A stretch of 24,636 bases of DNA from JBBSIG01 sp038232215 (GCA_038232215.1 JBBSIG010000005.1:1-24636), one strand, 5' to 3'. Positions 6,912 to 14,353 are shown, numbered from the stretch's first letter. Made by a program: numbers and translations. The notes: a model not told the origin generated them from the sequence alone.

Positions 6912-7573
6912 GTCGCGAGCAGCTCGCGCAGCTCGCGGAGGCGCGTGTCGAGCCGCTTGCCGGCGAGCTCGACGTGGTAGAGGGCGCCGAAGAGCGCGAG
7001 CATCGCGGCCGTGGAGACGCAGAACGTCGCGAACATCGAGCCCGACATCTGCGGCCCCTGCGAGGTGAAGACCGTCGGGTGGATGAAGTCGTTCGCGAGT
7101 CGGATGGCGAAGAAGCTGACCGGGATCAGGACGACTCCGAAGAGCGCGTAGACGGCACAGAGGTTGGCGCGGGACGGCCCTTCGTCGACCGAGAAGCGCA
7201 GCATGAAGTACGCCGAGTAGAAGAGGAAGAGGACGAGGAACAGCACGAGCTGATTCGAGCTCCAGGCCCACCACACCCCCCAGGAGACCTTGGCCCAGAT
7301 GGAGCCCGTGATCAGCGTCAGCGAGCCGAAGATGACGCCCTGGTGGATCGCGACGTAGCTCTCGAGGTCGGCGCCGGGCCGTCGCTTCCAGAGGTGCATG
7401 AACGCCTTGTAGGCGCCCCAGAAGAAACAGGCGTAGGCGGTGAGCGCGATCGGCACGTGGAAGTAGAAGATGCGCTGCGAGAAGCCCTGGTCGGCGTCGT
7501 CGGAAACGACGAAGAAGATGAGGGCGATCGAGGCGGTCACGAGGAGCGCGGCCGAGCCGGTCCACGCCCCCAA
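6908..7573 (-). CDS. ccmC: Haem exporter/haem-handling protein CcmC
   Basis: A polytopic membrane protein with six predicted helices and the full haem-binding signature. The tryptophan-rich loop is WGVWWAWSSNQLV, and conserved histidines lie in RIFYFHVP, YVAIHQGVIFGSL and ANDFIHPTVF. CcmC loads haem onto CcmE in system I cytochrome c maturation; CcmE is not in this window. The start is uncertain. TTG at 7573 gives a 221-residue protein beginning 4 bases after the ccmB stop. An upstream TTG at 7600 and the longest frame from TTG 7624 would overlap ccmB by more. None has a good ribosome binding site. The stop overlaps ccmD. Confidence 0.92.
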   Translation of the reverse strand: MGAWTGSAALLVTASIALIFFVVSDDADQGFSQRIFYFHVPIALTAYACFFWGAYKAFMHLWKRRPGADLESYVAIHQGVIFGSLTLITGSIWAKVSWGVWWAWSSNQLVLFLVLFLFYSAYFMLRFSVDEGPSRANLCAVYALFGVVLIPVSFFAIRLANDFIHPTVFTSQGPQMSGSMFATFCVSTAAMLALFGALYHVELAGKRLDTRLRELRELLAT

Positions 7574-7577
7574 GCGG

Positions 7578-8219
7578 TTATTCCGTGACCACGTACTCAA
7601 AGGAAGCCCAGCAAATGATCGCAAAAATGAGGTCGTACAGGGCGAGGAAGCCGAGATAGCGGCCGCTCTCCTCCGCGACGCTCGCTCCCACGCCCCCGAT
7701 CAGGATCGGCAGGGCCAGAGGCAGGAAGAGAAGCGGCAGGAGCAACTCGCGCGCCCGGCTCGCGACGGCCATGGCGGCGACGAAGGCGCCCACAGCGCAG
7801 ATGCCGACGTCGGCGAGGACGACGCCGGCCACCGTGGCGGCGTCGACACTCGAGAAGAAGAGCCCGAACGCCGGCAGCGCGACGAGCTCGGCCAGCCCCA
7901 GGAAGACGCCCGTGGCGAGGGCCTTGGCAAGCCAGATCGCGCTCCGGTCGGAGGGCGCCAGCACGAGCCCGTCGAGCACGCCGCTCTCTCGCTCGGCGAC
8001 GAACGCGCGCGCCAGCCCGAGCAGCGCCGTGAAGACGATCGCCACCCAGAGCAACCCGCTCGCCGCGGCCCGCGAGGAGCCGGTGGGGAGGGCGAAGTGG
8101 AAGACGACGAGCGCCGCCACGACGAAGAGCAGCATGGCGGGGAGCGTGTCCCGCGCGCGCAGCTCGAGCAGGAGGTCCTTGCGCGCGAGCGCGGCCACGT
8201 CGGCGGCGTAGCCGATCAC
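7578..8219 (-). CDS. ccmB: Haem exporter permease CcmB
   Basis: A 213-residue inner-membrane permease with six helices. The N-terminal ARKDLLLELRARDTLPAMLLF and the central ARAFVAERESGVLDGLVLAP match CcmB, the membrane partner of the CcmA ATPase. It acts in releasing haem-loaded CcmE during cytochrome c maturation. The GTG at 8219 overlaps the ccmA stop (GTGA), and the stop codon TAA is followed 4 bases later by the preferred ccmC start. Confidence 0.92.
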   Translation of the reverse strand: MIGYAADVAALARKDLLLELRARDTLPAMLLFVVAALVVFHFALPTGSSRAAASGLLWVAIVFTALLGLARAFVAERESGVLDGLVLAPSDRSAIWLAKALATGVFLGLAELVALPAFGLFFSSVDAATVAGVVLADVGICAVGAFVAAMAVASRARELLLPLLFLPLALPILIGGVGASVAEESGRYLGFLALYDLIFAIICWASFEYVVTE

Positions 8220-8800
8220 GAGAAGGCGAGCCGAGCGGTCGCGAGCGGCTCGAGCCGCACCGGGTCGTGCGTGGAGACGACGACGGTGGCCGAGCCGCGC
8301 CGCTCGGCGAGCTCGCGGTCGAGCAGCGTCGCGCCGGCCTCGTCGAGCGCCGAGAAAGGCTCGTCGAGGACGAGCAGGCTCGGCTCGTGGAGGAGCGCGC
8401 GGCAGAGCGCCAGGCGCTGCACCGTCCCGCGGGAGAGCGAGCTCACCCGCTCCCCTCGCGCAGACCAGACGTCGAAACGCTCGAGCAGCATGCCGATCCG
8501 CTCGCGCCGCTCCGGGACGCGGTAGAGGCGGCCGTACAGGTCGAGGTTCTCGAGCGCGCTCAGCTCGCGGTAGAGCAACGACTCGTGCCCGAGAAACCCG
8601 ACCTGGGACCGATCCACGCCGACCTCGAGCTCGCCGGAGGTGGGGGCCGCGAGCCCCGCGCACAGCCGCAGCAGCGTCGTCTTGCCCGATCCGTTCGGCC
8701 CCGTCAGGAGCAGGAAGCCTCCCGCCGGGAGGTCGAGGTCGACGGCGTCGAGCACGCGCTTCGCACCGAAGCGCTTCGAGAGCCGCCGCGCCTGGATCAC
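8216..8800 (-). CDS. ccmA: Cytochrome c maturation ABC ATPase CcmA
   Basis: A 194-residue ATP-binding cassette protein. Walker A is GPNGSGKT (residues 34-41), the signature is SLSRGTVQRLALCRALL in place of the textbook LSGGQ, Walker B is LLVLDEP (142-148), and the switch His is His178 in VSTHDP. The short length and the adjacent ccmB, ccmC and ccmD genes identify it as CcmA. The GTG start overlaps the prenyltransferase stop as GTGA. Confidence 0.92.
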   Translation of the reverse strand: MIQARRLSKRFGAKRVLDAVDLDLPAGGFLLLTGPNGSGKTTLLRLCAGLAAPTSGELEVGVDRSQVGFLGHESLLYRELSALENLDLYGRLYRVPERRERIGMLLERFDVWSARGERVSSLSRGTVQRLALCRALLHEPSLLVLDEPFSALDEAGATLLDRELAERRGSATVVVSTHDPVRLEPLATARLAFS

Positions 8801-9660
8801 TGCGCCACCTCGGCGAGCACGAAGACGAAGAAGACGATGCTGATCAGGCCGTTGACGGTGAAGAACGCCGCGTTCAGGCGCCGTAGGTCGTGAGGGCGCA
8901 CGAGCGCGTGCTCGTAGAGGAGGAGCAGGGCGACTGCGAAGGCGCCGAGCCAGTAGGCGAGCCCGAGGTGGAGCCCGAGGCCCACCGCCACGAGAAGGGC
9001 GATGGTTGCCGCGTGGAACGTCCGGGCCGCGCCGAAGACGCCGTCGGCGCCGAACCGCGTCGCCCAGGAATGGAGGCGCTCCCGCCGGTCGACCTCGACG
9101 TCGAACAGCGAGTAGAAGAGGTCGAAGCCGGCGACCCAGAGCGCGACGGCGCCGCCAAGCGCCCAGGCCTGCCACGTCAGGTGTCCGGTGATCGCGACCC
9201 AGGCGCCGACGGGGGCCAGCCCGTCGACGGCGCCGAGCCACAGATGGCAGAGCCACGTCCAGCGCTTCAGGTACGGATAGACGACGAAGCCGGCGACCGG
9301 GATCGGCCATAGCCAGCGGACGACGGGATCGAGCTGGAGGACGGAGACGAGGAAGAGAGCGAGCGACAGTGCGCAGAACGCGACCACCTGGGCGGGCGAG
9401 AGCAGGCCGCTCGGCAGCTCCCGCGAGGCGGTACGCGGGTTGCGCGCGTCGATCCCGGCGTCGATCAGCCGGTTGAGGCCCATCGCGAGCGACCGTGCAC
9501 CCAGCATGGCGAGCGTGATCCACAGGAGGTCGTGGGCGCTCGGGACGCGCTCGACGGAGAGGAGGGCGCCGACGTACGCGAACGGCAGCGCGAACAGCGT
9601 GTGCTCGATCTTGACGAGCGAGGCGAGCCGACGCGGCAGCACCGGTGCCGCGACGGTCAC
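8797..9660 (-). CDS. UbiA-family prenyltransferase, probably menaquinone (futalosine-route) MqnP
   Basis: A 287-residue integral membrane enzyme that transfers a polyprenyl group to an aromatic acid. The two Asp-rich Mg2+ sites are present: N63-R-L-I-D67-A-G-I-D71 near the N-terminus and D180-LFYSLFD187-VEVD191 in the middle, followed by LHSWATRFG. The text MGLNRLIDAGIDARNPRT and ELPSG is typical of the 4-hydroxybenzoate-prenyltransferase-like proteins found in menaquinone-producing bacteria with the futalosine pathway (MqnP). That assignment is inferred; no other futalosine gene is in view. The GTG overlaps the upstream Mog stop and the stop overlaps ccmA, which ties quinone synthesis to cytochrome assembly. 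Confidence 0.88.
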   Translation of the reverse strand: MTVAAPVLPRRLASLVKIEHTLFALPFAYVGALLSVERVPSAHDLLWITLAMLGARSLAMGLNRLIDAGIDARNPRTASRELPSGLLSPAQVVAFCALSLALFLVSVLQLDPVVRWLWPIPVAGFVVYPYLKRWTWLCHLWLGAVDGLAPVGAWVAITGHLTWQAWALGGAVALWVAGFDLFYSLFDVEVDRRERLHSWATRFGADGVFGAARTFHAATIALLVAVGLGLHLGLAYWLGAFAVALLLLYEHALVRPHDLRRLNAAFFTVNGLISIVFFVFVLAEVAQ

Positions 9661-10124
9661 GTCTGGACGTGCCGCGTCTCGGCGCCGGACAGCAGCGCCA
9701 CGGCGTGCGCGAGAGCCGGCCGCAGCACCGCGAAGCCGTCTCGGCAGCCGCCCGGCGAGCCCGGCAGGTTCACGACCAGCGTGCTGCCGCGGACACCTGC
9801 GACCCCGCGCGAGAGCAGGCCGTGCGGCGTCTTCGCGATCGAGTCGGCCCGGATGGCCTGCGCGATCCCGGGCGCGGCGCGATCGAGCACGGACTCCGTC
9901 GCCTCGGGAGTGACGTCTCGGGGTGCGAGTCCCGTTCCGCCTGTCGTGAGGACGACACCCGCCTGCTCGGCCAGCTCGGTGATCGCGCCCGCGATGGCGG
10001 CGCGCTCGTCCGGAACCACGCGCCGCTCGACGGCGTAGCCCTCCCCGCCGAGGAGCTCCGCGAGCGCGTCGCCGCTCGTGTCCTCGCGCACCCCGCTCGC
10101 GACGCCGTCGGAGACCGTCAGCAC
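9657..10124 (-). CDS. MoaB/Mog-family molybdenum cofactor protein
   Basis: A roughly 155-residue molybdopterin-binding protein, acting after moaC in cofactor synthesis by adenylylating molybdopterin or by an accessory role. Key blocks are LTVSDGVASGVREDTSG at the N-terminus, VLTTGGTGLAPRDVTPEAT and STLVVNLPGSPGG. GTG 10124 is the first conventional start, but it clips the first beta strand. Extending to CTG 10136 gives LKAAVLTVSD, which fits the family better and creates a CTGA overlap with the moaC stop (see findings). The downstream prenyltransferase overlaps the stop. Whether it is MoaB or Mog cannot be decided here. Confidence 0.92.
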   Translation of the reverse strand: MLTVSDGVASGVREDTSGDALAELLGGEGYAVERRVVPDERAAIAGAITELAEQAGVVLTTGGTGLAPRDVTPEATESVLDRAAPGIAQAIRADSIAKTPHGLLSRGVAGVRGSTLVVNLPGSPGGCRDGFAVLRPALAHAVALLSGAETRHVQT

Positions 10125-10132
10125 GGCGGCCT

Positions 10133-10579
10133 TCAGAGCGGCTCCTTCGTCTTCTCGAGCAGGCGCACATCGGTGACCGTCATCTCCTTGTCGATCGCCT
10201 TGGCCATGTCGTACACCGTGAGTGCGGCGACGGAGGCCGCCACGAGCGCCTCCATCTCCACTCCGGTCTGCGCCGTGGTCTCGGCGGCTGCGCGAATCTC
10301 GACCGTGGACTCGTCCACCTGGAGCTGCACGTCCACCGCGGTGAGCGGCAGCGGGTGACAGAGCGGAATCAGCTCGCTAGTCCGCTTCGCGGCCATGATG
10401 CCCGCGAGCTGCGCGGTTACGAGCGCGTCCCCCTTCGGCAGCTCGCGCAGGCGGCGGGCCGTCTCCGCCGCCATGGTGACGGTCGCACGCGCGGCCGCCC
10501 GGCGCCGCAGAGGCGGCTTCGCCCCGACGTCGACCATCCGGACTCCGCCCGCGGCGTCCACGTGCGAGAGCTCCGCCAC
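10133..10579 (-). CDS. moaC: Cyclic pyranopterin monophosphate synthase
   Basis: A 148-residue enzyme that converts the MoaA product to cyclic pyranopterin monophosphate in molybdenum cofactor synthesis. It has AGIMAAKRTSELIPLCHPLPLT, TGVEMEALVAAS and YDMAKAIDKEMTV; the Asp and Lys of the last block are catalytic in characterised MoaC. The start is GTG at 10579, 29 bases after the otsA stop. TACCAT lies 6 bases upstream, so the gene may have its own leaderless promoter in addition to readthrough from otsA. Confidence 0.96.
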   Translation of the reverse strand: MAELSHVDAAGGVRMVDVGAKPPLRRRAAARATVTMAAETARRLRELPKGDALVTAQLAGIMAAKRTSELIPLCHPLPLTAVDVQLQVDESTVEIRAAAETTAQTGVEMEALVAASVAALTVYDMAKAIDKEMTVTDVRLLEKTKEPL

Positions 10580-10585
10580 GCAGGG

Positions 10586-10591
10586 ATGGTA
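10586..10591 (-). promoter_or_regulatory. Candidate -10 box of moaC
   Basis: TACCAT on the minus strand, ending 6 bases before the moaC GTG in the otsA-moaC gap. It fits the TANNNT pattern seen before several other genes here. No -35 box is visible. Confidence 0.3.
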
Positions 10592-10608
10592 GTGGCTCGG
10601 CGACGTGG

Positions 10609-12081
10609 TCAGCCGAGCGCTCGAGCCCCGCGGTCCAGGTCTCGGAGCTGGGCCTCGATCCAGCCGGCGAGATCGTGCTCCCGGACGTGCGCGCGAATCG
10701 CCTCCAGGCGCTCGTGCCGCTCGCCGGCCGGAAGCTCCAGCGCCTCGTGGATCGCGCGCGCCTGCCCGGCCACGTCGAACGGATTGACCGAGAGCGCCCA
10801 CTCGCCGAGCTCCTCGTGGGCGCCCGCGTTCTCCGACAGGATCAGGACTCCGTCGCGCTCGTTCACGAGAGGCGCCTCCTTGGCGACGAGGTTGAGGCCG
10901 TCGAAGATCGCGTTCACCAGCAGGACGTCGAACTGCTTGTACGCGGCCACGGACCGGGGGAAGTTGTCGGCGATCTGCAGGTCGACGGGCGCCCAGCCGT
11001 CGCGGCCGAAGCGGTCGTTGACGGCGCGGGCGGCGCGCTGAATGGCCCCGAGGTACTCCGCGTACTCCGGGATGTCCTGCCGGGAGGGATCGAGGAGCGC
11101 GAGCATCCCGACTCGCCCCTGGGCTTCCGGGTGGGCCTCGAGGTAGGCCGCGAACGCGCGGAAGCCGCGGACGACGTTCTTGGACGGGTCCGTGCGATCG
11201 ACGCGGAGGACGAGCTTCTCGGGCCGCCGGGCCTCGATCTCGCGCTCGGCCGCCAGCACCGGTGCGCTCACGGCCAGCTCGTCGAACTCGCTCGGGTCGA
11301 CTGAGATCGGGTGGCTCGTCACGAGCGCCCGCTGACCTGCGTACTCGAGGGTGGACGCGCCGAGGTCGCACGTCGCGCCCACCATGTCCTCGCAGGAGCG
11401 GAGGAAGTTGCGGCGCCAGCGCTGGGTGTGGAACCCGATCACGTCGTTGGCGAGCAGGCCGTCGTGAACCGCCCAGCGGATCGGCTCGGGCAGCACGTGC
11501 CAGTAGTCCGCCTCGGCCCACGGGACGTGCACGAAGTGGGCGAGCATCGCGTCCGGCTGCAGCTCGCGCACGAGGCGCGGCGCCAGGTAGAGGTGGTAGT
11601 CATGGAAGAACACCGTCGCCTCGGGCGAGCGCTCGAGCTCGGCGACGACGGCGTGCGCGAACCCGCGGTTGACGGGGACGTAGCCGGCGTCCCAGGCGCG
11701 ATGGAGGCCGTCGTCGAAATTCGGCGCGTACGCGAGGTCCCACAGGTAGTGCTGCAGGAACCAGAGCGTCGGATTCGACACGACGTTGTAGAACCAGTCG
11801 TACGCCTGCTCGTCGTGGACCACCAGGCGGAGCCGGTAGGGGGAGCCGTCCCGAGCGGCCTCGTCGATCGCCTCGCCGCCCGCCTCGCTCGCGACCGCCG
11901 CGTCCTCGTTGCCCATGGCACTGGCGATCCACGTCACGTCGTGATGCGAGACGAGGCTCCTGAGCGCGGTCACGAGGCCGCCGCCCCCGCGGCGCGCCAC
12001 ACGCCGCCCTTCCGCGTCTCGCGCGAAGGAGACTGGGCCGCGGTTCGAGACGACGATCAGCTTGCGGCGCTCGACGGGCAT
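10609..12081 (-). CDS. GT20 glycosyltransferase, trehalose-6-phosphate-synthase-like
   Basis: A 490-residue GT20 enzyme expected to transfer glucose from a nucleotide sugar to a phosphorylated acceptor, classically glucose-6-phosphate. Seen are VVSNRGPVSF with GGGGLVTAL at the N-terminus, FFHDYHLYLAPRLVRE, RVDRTDPSKNVVRGF (the Arg/Lys pair that binds the donor phosphates), and DGLNLVAKEAP with LILSENAGAHEEL in the donor domain. The acceptor-side block reads HVPWAEADYW instead of the common HIPFPSxE text, so the acceptor could differ. There is no otsB phosphatase in the window. ATG 12081 follows a TACGCT box by 7 bases. It heads the long minus-strand gene train and is near a TreT-like gene. 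Confidence 0.88.
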   Translation of the reverse strand: MPVERRKLIVVSNRGPVSFARDAEGRRVARRGGGGLVTALRSLVSHHDVTWIASAMGNEDAAVASEAGGEAIDEAARDGSPYRLRLVVHDEQAYDWFYNVVSNPTLWFLQHYLWDLAYAPNFDDGLHRAWDAGYVPVNRGFAHAVVAELERSPEATVFFHDYHLYLAPRLVRELQPDAMLAHFVHVPWAEADYWHVLPEPIRWAVHDGLLANDVIGFHTQRWRRNFLRSCEDMVGATCDLGASTLEYAGQRALVTSHPISVDPSEFDELAVSAPVLAAEREIEARRPEKLVLRVDRTDPSKNVVRGFRAFAAYLEAHPEAQGRVGMLALLDPSRQDIPEYAEYLGAIQRAARAVNDRFGRDGWAPVDLQIADNFPRSVAAYKQFDVLLVNAIFDGLNLVAKEAPLVNERDGVLILSENAGAHEELGEWALSVNPFDVAGQARAIHEALELPAGERHERLEAIRAHVREHDLAGWIEAQLRDLDRGARALG

Positions 12082-12088
12082 CCGGGAG

Positions 12089-12094
12089 AGCGTA
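12089..12094 (-). promoter_or_regulatory. Candidate -10 box of the GT20 gene and long operon
   Basis: TACGCT on the minus strand ends 7 bases before the ATG at 12081, placing transcription start at or beside the start codon. No -35 box or ribosome binding site is visible. It would drive a leaderless message. Confidence 0.4.
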
Positions 12095-12138
12095 GCCCCG
12101 GGCGCAGGAGATCGCGGCGCAGGGGCGAAGCAGGCGGG

Positions 12139-12168
12139 TTGGCCCCAGGCGCCCGACCGCGTTAGGCT
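12139..12168 (+). promoter_or_regulatory. Candidate promoter of the small Cys-rich gene
   Basis: TTGGCC (12139-12144) and TAGGCT (12163-12168) are separated by 18 bases, and the -10 box ends 7 bases before ATG 12176. It is the best -35/-10 pair in the window. It is divergent from the GT20 promoter within a 94-base gap. Confidence 0.45.
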
Positions 12169-12175
12169 GCGAGTG

Positions 12176-12355
12176 ATGGCACGGGGACTTCTGGCGAGAG
12201 CTCACAATCCATCCGGGCGGGAGTGCGGATGTCTGCCCGAGTGCTGGTGCAAGAGCACCATCTGGGGTCGCGCCCTCCGCTGGTACCTGCCCAAGCGCCA
12301 TCACTCGGTCTCGCCCGAGTGGAAGCGCGCCCGCGAGGGCGAGCTGCGGCAATAA
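12176..12355 (+). CDS. Small Cys-rich protein with CxCxxxCxC motif
   Basis: A 59-residue basic protein. After a short N-terminus it has RECGCLPECWCKSTIWG, with Cys17, Cys19, Cys23 and Cys25 forming CxCxxxCxC, then a tryptophan- and arginine-rich stretch RALRWYLPKRHHS and a charged tail SPEWKRAREGELRQ. The clustered cysteines and two histidines suggest metal binding (zinc or iron-sulphur), but no function is known to me. The composition is protein-like, and it has the strongest promoter-like sequence of the window, so I believe it is real. An in-frame GTG lies directly before the ATG. It is convergent with the TreT-like gene (18-base gap) and sits between two trehalose genes. Confidence 0.72.
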   Translation: MARGLLARAHNPSGRECGCLPECWCKSTIWGRALRWYLPKRHHSVSPEWKRAREGELRQ

Positions 12356-12373
12356 GGGCCTGCCGCCGGACCT

Positions 12374-13657
12374 CTACGAGGAGCGGGCGGCTACGGAGGC
12401 GAGCTCCGCGCCGGCCGTGTCCTGACCGAGCAGGCGGTTGAAGAGCACGAGCCAGTCGCGCAGGAGACGCGGGGTCAGGAAGTGCGTGCGCACGTACTCC
12501 TTGCCTCGCAGGGCCCGCGCCCGCGCCCGCGACGGGTCGTCCAGGATCTCGAGGCAGGCCTCGGCGCACTCCAGCGACGAGTCGACCAGCCAACCCGTCT
12601 CGCCCTCCTGGATCTGGTCGACGATGCCGCCCGCGCGGCCCGCGACCGTCGGCCTCGTCTTCCAGAGCGCCTCGGTGACGGTGAGGCCGAAACCCTCGCG
12701 GATCGACTTCTGCAGAACGGCGGCCGAGTGCACCTGGAAGGCGTTCACCTCGACGGAGCCGACGTTGTTCAGGTTGGAGAGGATGAAGATGTCCGGGTCG
12801 CCCCCCGCATACGCGACCGTCTGGTTGTAGAAGTCCCAGCCCTCCGGGTCGTCGTGGGCCATCGAGCCGACGAGCGCGAGCTGCACGCCGGGCTGACGCT
12901 CCTTGACGACGCGGTACGCGTCGATCACGCCGAGCGGATCCTTCCAGGGATCGAAGCGGGAGACCTGCGTCAGGAGCGGCCGGTCGACGTCGATGCCGAA
13001 CTGGTCGACGATGTAGGCGGCGTCCTCGGGCGAGAGGGCCATGTTCTTCGGGGCGAGCGGATCGATCGCCGGCGGCCAGATGTACGACTCCGGCAGCCCG
13101 GCCACCCTCGGCACGTAGTCGCGGCGGTGGAAGATGGCGGCGTCGTAGCGCCGCATCGACGGCAAGAGGAACCCGAGCACGTCGTCGTTCGGGGTCGAGA
13201 AGTCGATGTGGCCTCGCCAGATCCAGCGTGCCCGCGAGCCGGGCAGGTGGTCGATCATCCCGACCGGCTGGGGGTCGTGGACGACCACGAAGTCGTACTC
13301 GTCCTCGAGCTCCTTCGCGTTCAGGAGCTGGTACTTCTGGAAGATCTCCCGCTGCGCGGAGGTGAGCCCTTGCGGATTTCCCTGCAGCGCGTTGTGGATC
13401 GTCTTCGTGACGTCGAAGAACTCGTCCTGCCCGCGGATGATCCGCCATTCCGTCTCCAGTCCCGCATCCTGCATCAGGGGGATCAGGGTGTAGTTGATCT
13501 CGGCGACGCCTCCGCCGAACGCGGTCGCCGACAGATGCACGACGCGCTTGCCCGCGAGCGGCTCGGCGAGCCCGCGAATCTGGTCCATCAGCCCTCGCGT
13601 GGCGATGGTCGCGTAGTCGCCGAGCGACTTCCTTCCGGTGTTGACGAGCTGGAGCAT
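12374..13657 (-). CDS. treT: GT4 glycosyltransferase, TreT-like trehalose synthase
   Basis: A 427-residue GT-B enzyme of family GT4. TreT makes trehalose in one step from nucleotide-diphosphate-glucose and glucose. The N-terminal domain has VVHLSATAFGGGVAEI, typical of TreT, then VVVHDPQPVGMI and WIWRGHIDFSTPN; the donor domain has LTQVSRFDPWKDPLGVI, FILSNLNNVGSVEVNAFQ and KSIREGFGLTVTEALWK with the E-x7-E pair, then RAGGIVDQIQEGETGWLV. ATG 13657 has no ribosome binding site. A TATGCT box (13693-13688) and an 8-base hairpin lie upstream. The preceding anti-sigma gene is 62 bases away on the same strand, so stress control of trehalose synthesis is plausible. Kojibiose-type or other GT4 products cannot be excluded. 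Confidence 0.85.
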   Translation of the reverse strand: MLQLVNTGRKSLGDYATIATRGLMDQIRGLAEPLAGKRVVHLSATAFGGGVAEINYTLIPLMQDAGLETEWRIIRGQDEFFDVTKTIHNALQGNPQGLTSAQREIFQKYQLLNAKELEDEYDFVVVHDPQPVGMIDHLPGSRARWIWRGHIDFSTPNDDVLGFLLPSMRRYDAAIFHRRDYVPRVAGLPESYIWPPAIDPLAPKNMALSPEDAAYIVDQFGIDVDRPLLTQVSRFDPWKDPLGVIDAYRVVKERQPGVQLALVGSMAHDDPEGWDFYNQTVAYAGGDPDIFILSNLNNVGSVEVNAFQVHSAAVLQKSIREGFGLTVTEALWKTRPTVAGRAGGIVDQIQEGETGWLVDSSLECAEACLEILDDPSRARARALRGKEYVRTHFLTPRLLRDWLVLFNRLLGQDTAGAELASVAARSS

Positions 13658-13663
13658 GATCGT

Positions 13664-13683
13664 GGCCGCGCGGGAGCGCGGCC
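13664..13683. repeat. Perfect hairpin upstream of the treT-like gene
   Basis: Arms GGCCGCGC (13664-13671) and GCGCGGCC (13676-13683) with a GGGA loop on the plus strand (TCCC on the minus), extendable by two pairs after one mismatch. It lies between the anti-sigma stop and the treT ATG. It has no T-run, so it is at best a weak or factor-assisted terminator, or a 5'-leader hairpin of treT. Confidence 0.5.
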
Positions 13684-13687
13684 GCGG

Positions 13688-13693
13688 AGCATA
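13688..13693 (-). promoter_or_regulatory. Candidate -10 box of the treT-like gene
   Basis: TATGCT on the minus strand, 30 bases before the ATG. If used, the leader would contain the GC-rich hairpin at 13664-13683. No -35 box seen. Confidence 0.25.
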
Positions 13694-13719
13694 GCGAGAG
13701 CCGGCCGAAGGGCCGAGGC

Positions 13720-14169
13720 TCAGCCGGCGGGCAGGAGCTTCGTGAAGCGCAGCCGCGCCCCGCGGCCGTTCTCGCGCGCCGTGATCTCGAGCTCGTCGGC
13801 GAGCGAGCGGATGATCGCGATCCCGAGGCCGCCCTCCTCGAGCCCCTGCTCTGCCTGCCCGACCCCCTCGGGAATGAAGCCCTCTCCGTGGTCGCACACC
13901 TCGATCACGAGCCGGTCCGGCTGCAGCTCGTACAGGACCTCGACGAGCCCGTCCGCGCCGGCTCCGTACGCGTGGCGCACCGAGTTCGAGCACGCTTCCG
14001 TGAGCGCGAGCTTGAGGTCGGCGAGCGTCTCGTCCGGAACCCGGCGAAGCCGCGACAGCCCGGTCAGCGCGAGCCGGCAGAGCGTGATGTACTCGGCCTT
14101 CGCGGGGATCGTGAGTCGCACGGTCTGCGCTCGGGTGGGTACGGGGTCTTCTGTGTCGGGGGGGGCCAT
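13720..14169 (-). CDS. RsbW-like anti-sigma factor / serine-protein kinase ATPase
   Basis: A 149-residue GHKL ATPase of the RsbW/SpoIIAB type. The N-box is LALTEACSNSVRHAYG (about residues 54-69), G1 is VCDHGEGFIPEG and G2 is GGLGIAIIRSLADELE. Such proteins bind an alternative sigma factor or phosphorylate an anti-anti-sigma partner; neither partner gene is in this window, so it may be an orphan regulator. It is followed on the same strand by the TreT-like gene after 62 bases. The ATG at 14169 has no clear ribosome binding site. The 184 bases upstream (14170-14353) contain no gene; I see only a weak hairpin (TGCCG/CGGCA arms, 14332-14348) just after the protease stop and no sure promoter. Confidence 0.9.
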   Translation of the reverse strand: MAPPDTEDPVPTRAQTVRLTIPAKAEYITLCRLALTGLSRLRRVPDETLADLKLALTEACSNSVRHAYGAGADGLVEVLYELQPDRLVIEVCDHGEGFIPEGVGQAEQGLEEGGLGIAIIRSLADELEITARENGRGARLRFTKLLPAG

Positions 14170-14353
14170 TGCACGTGCCGTCGGTCGCTTTCGGCCGGCG
14201 TGGCGACACCTGACCGCAATGCTCCGACTCCGCCGCTCGGTCGCCGGCGAAGGGCTTATCCCCCTCGGGCCGAAACGTAATCGTCCCTTCGTGCTCGACG
14301 GAGCGCTCGGCGCGCGACTCTCCAGACGCGTTGCCGAGCCTCCCGGCAGGGGC

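Noticed and set aside
14236..14300. GTTT and GGGATA elements on the minus strand upstream of the RsbW-like gene that look like a SigB/SigF-type promoter.
   Set aside because: The spacing between the two elements is about 10 bases, too short for the 14-17 bases expected, so I do not call a stress-sigma promoter.
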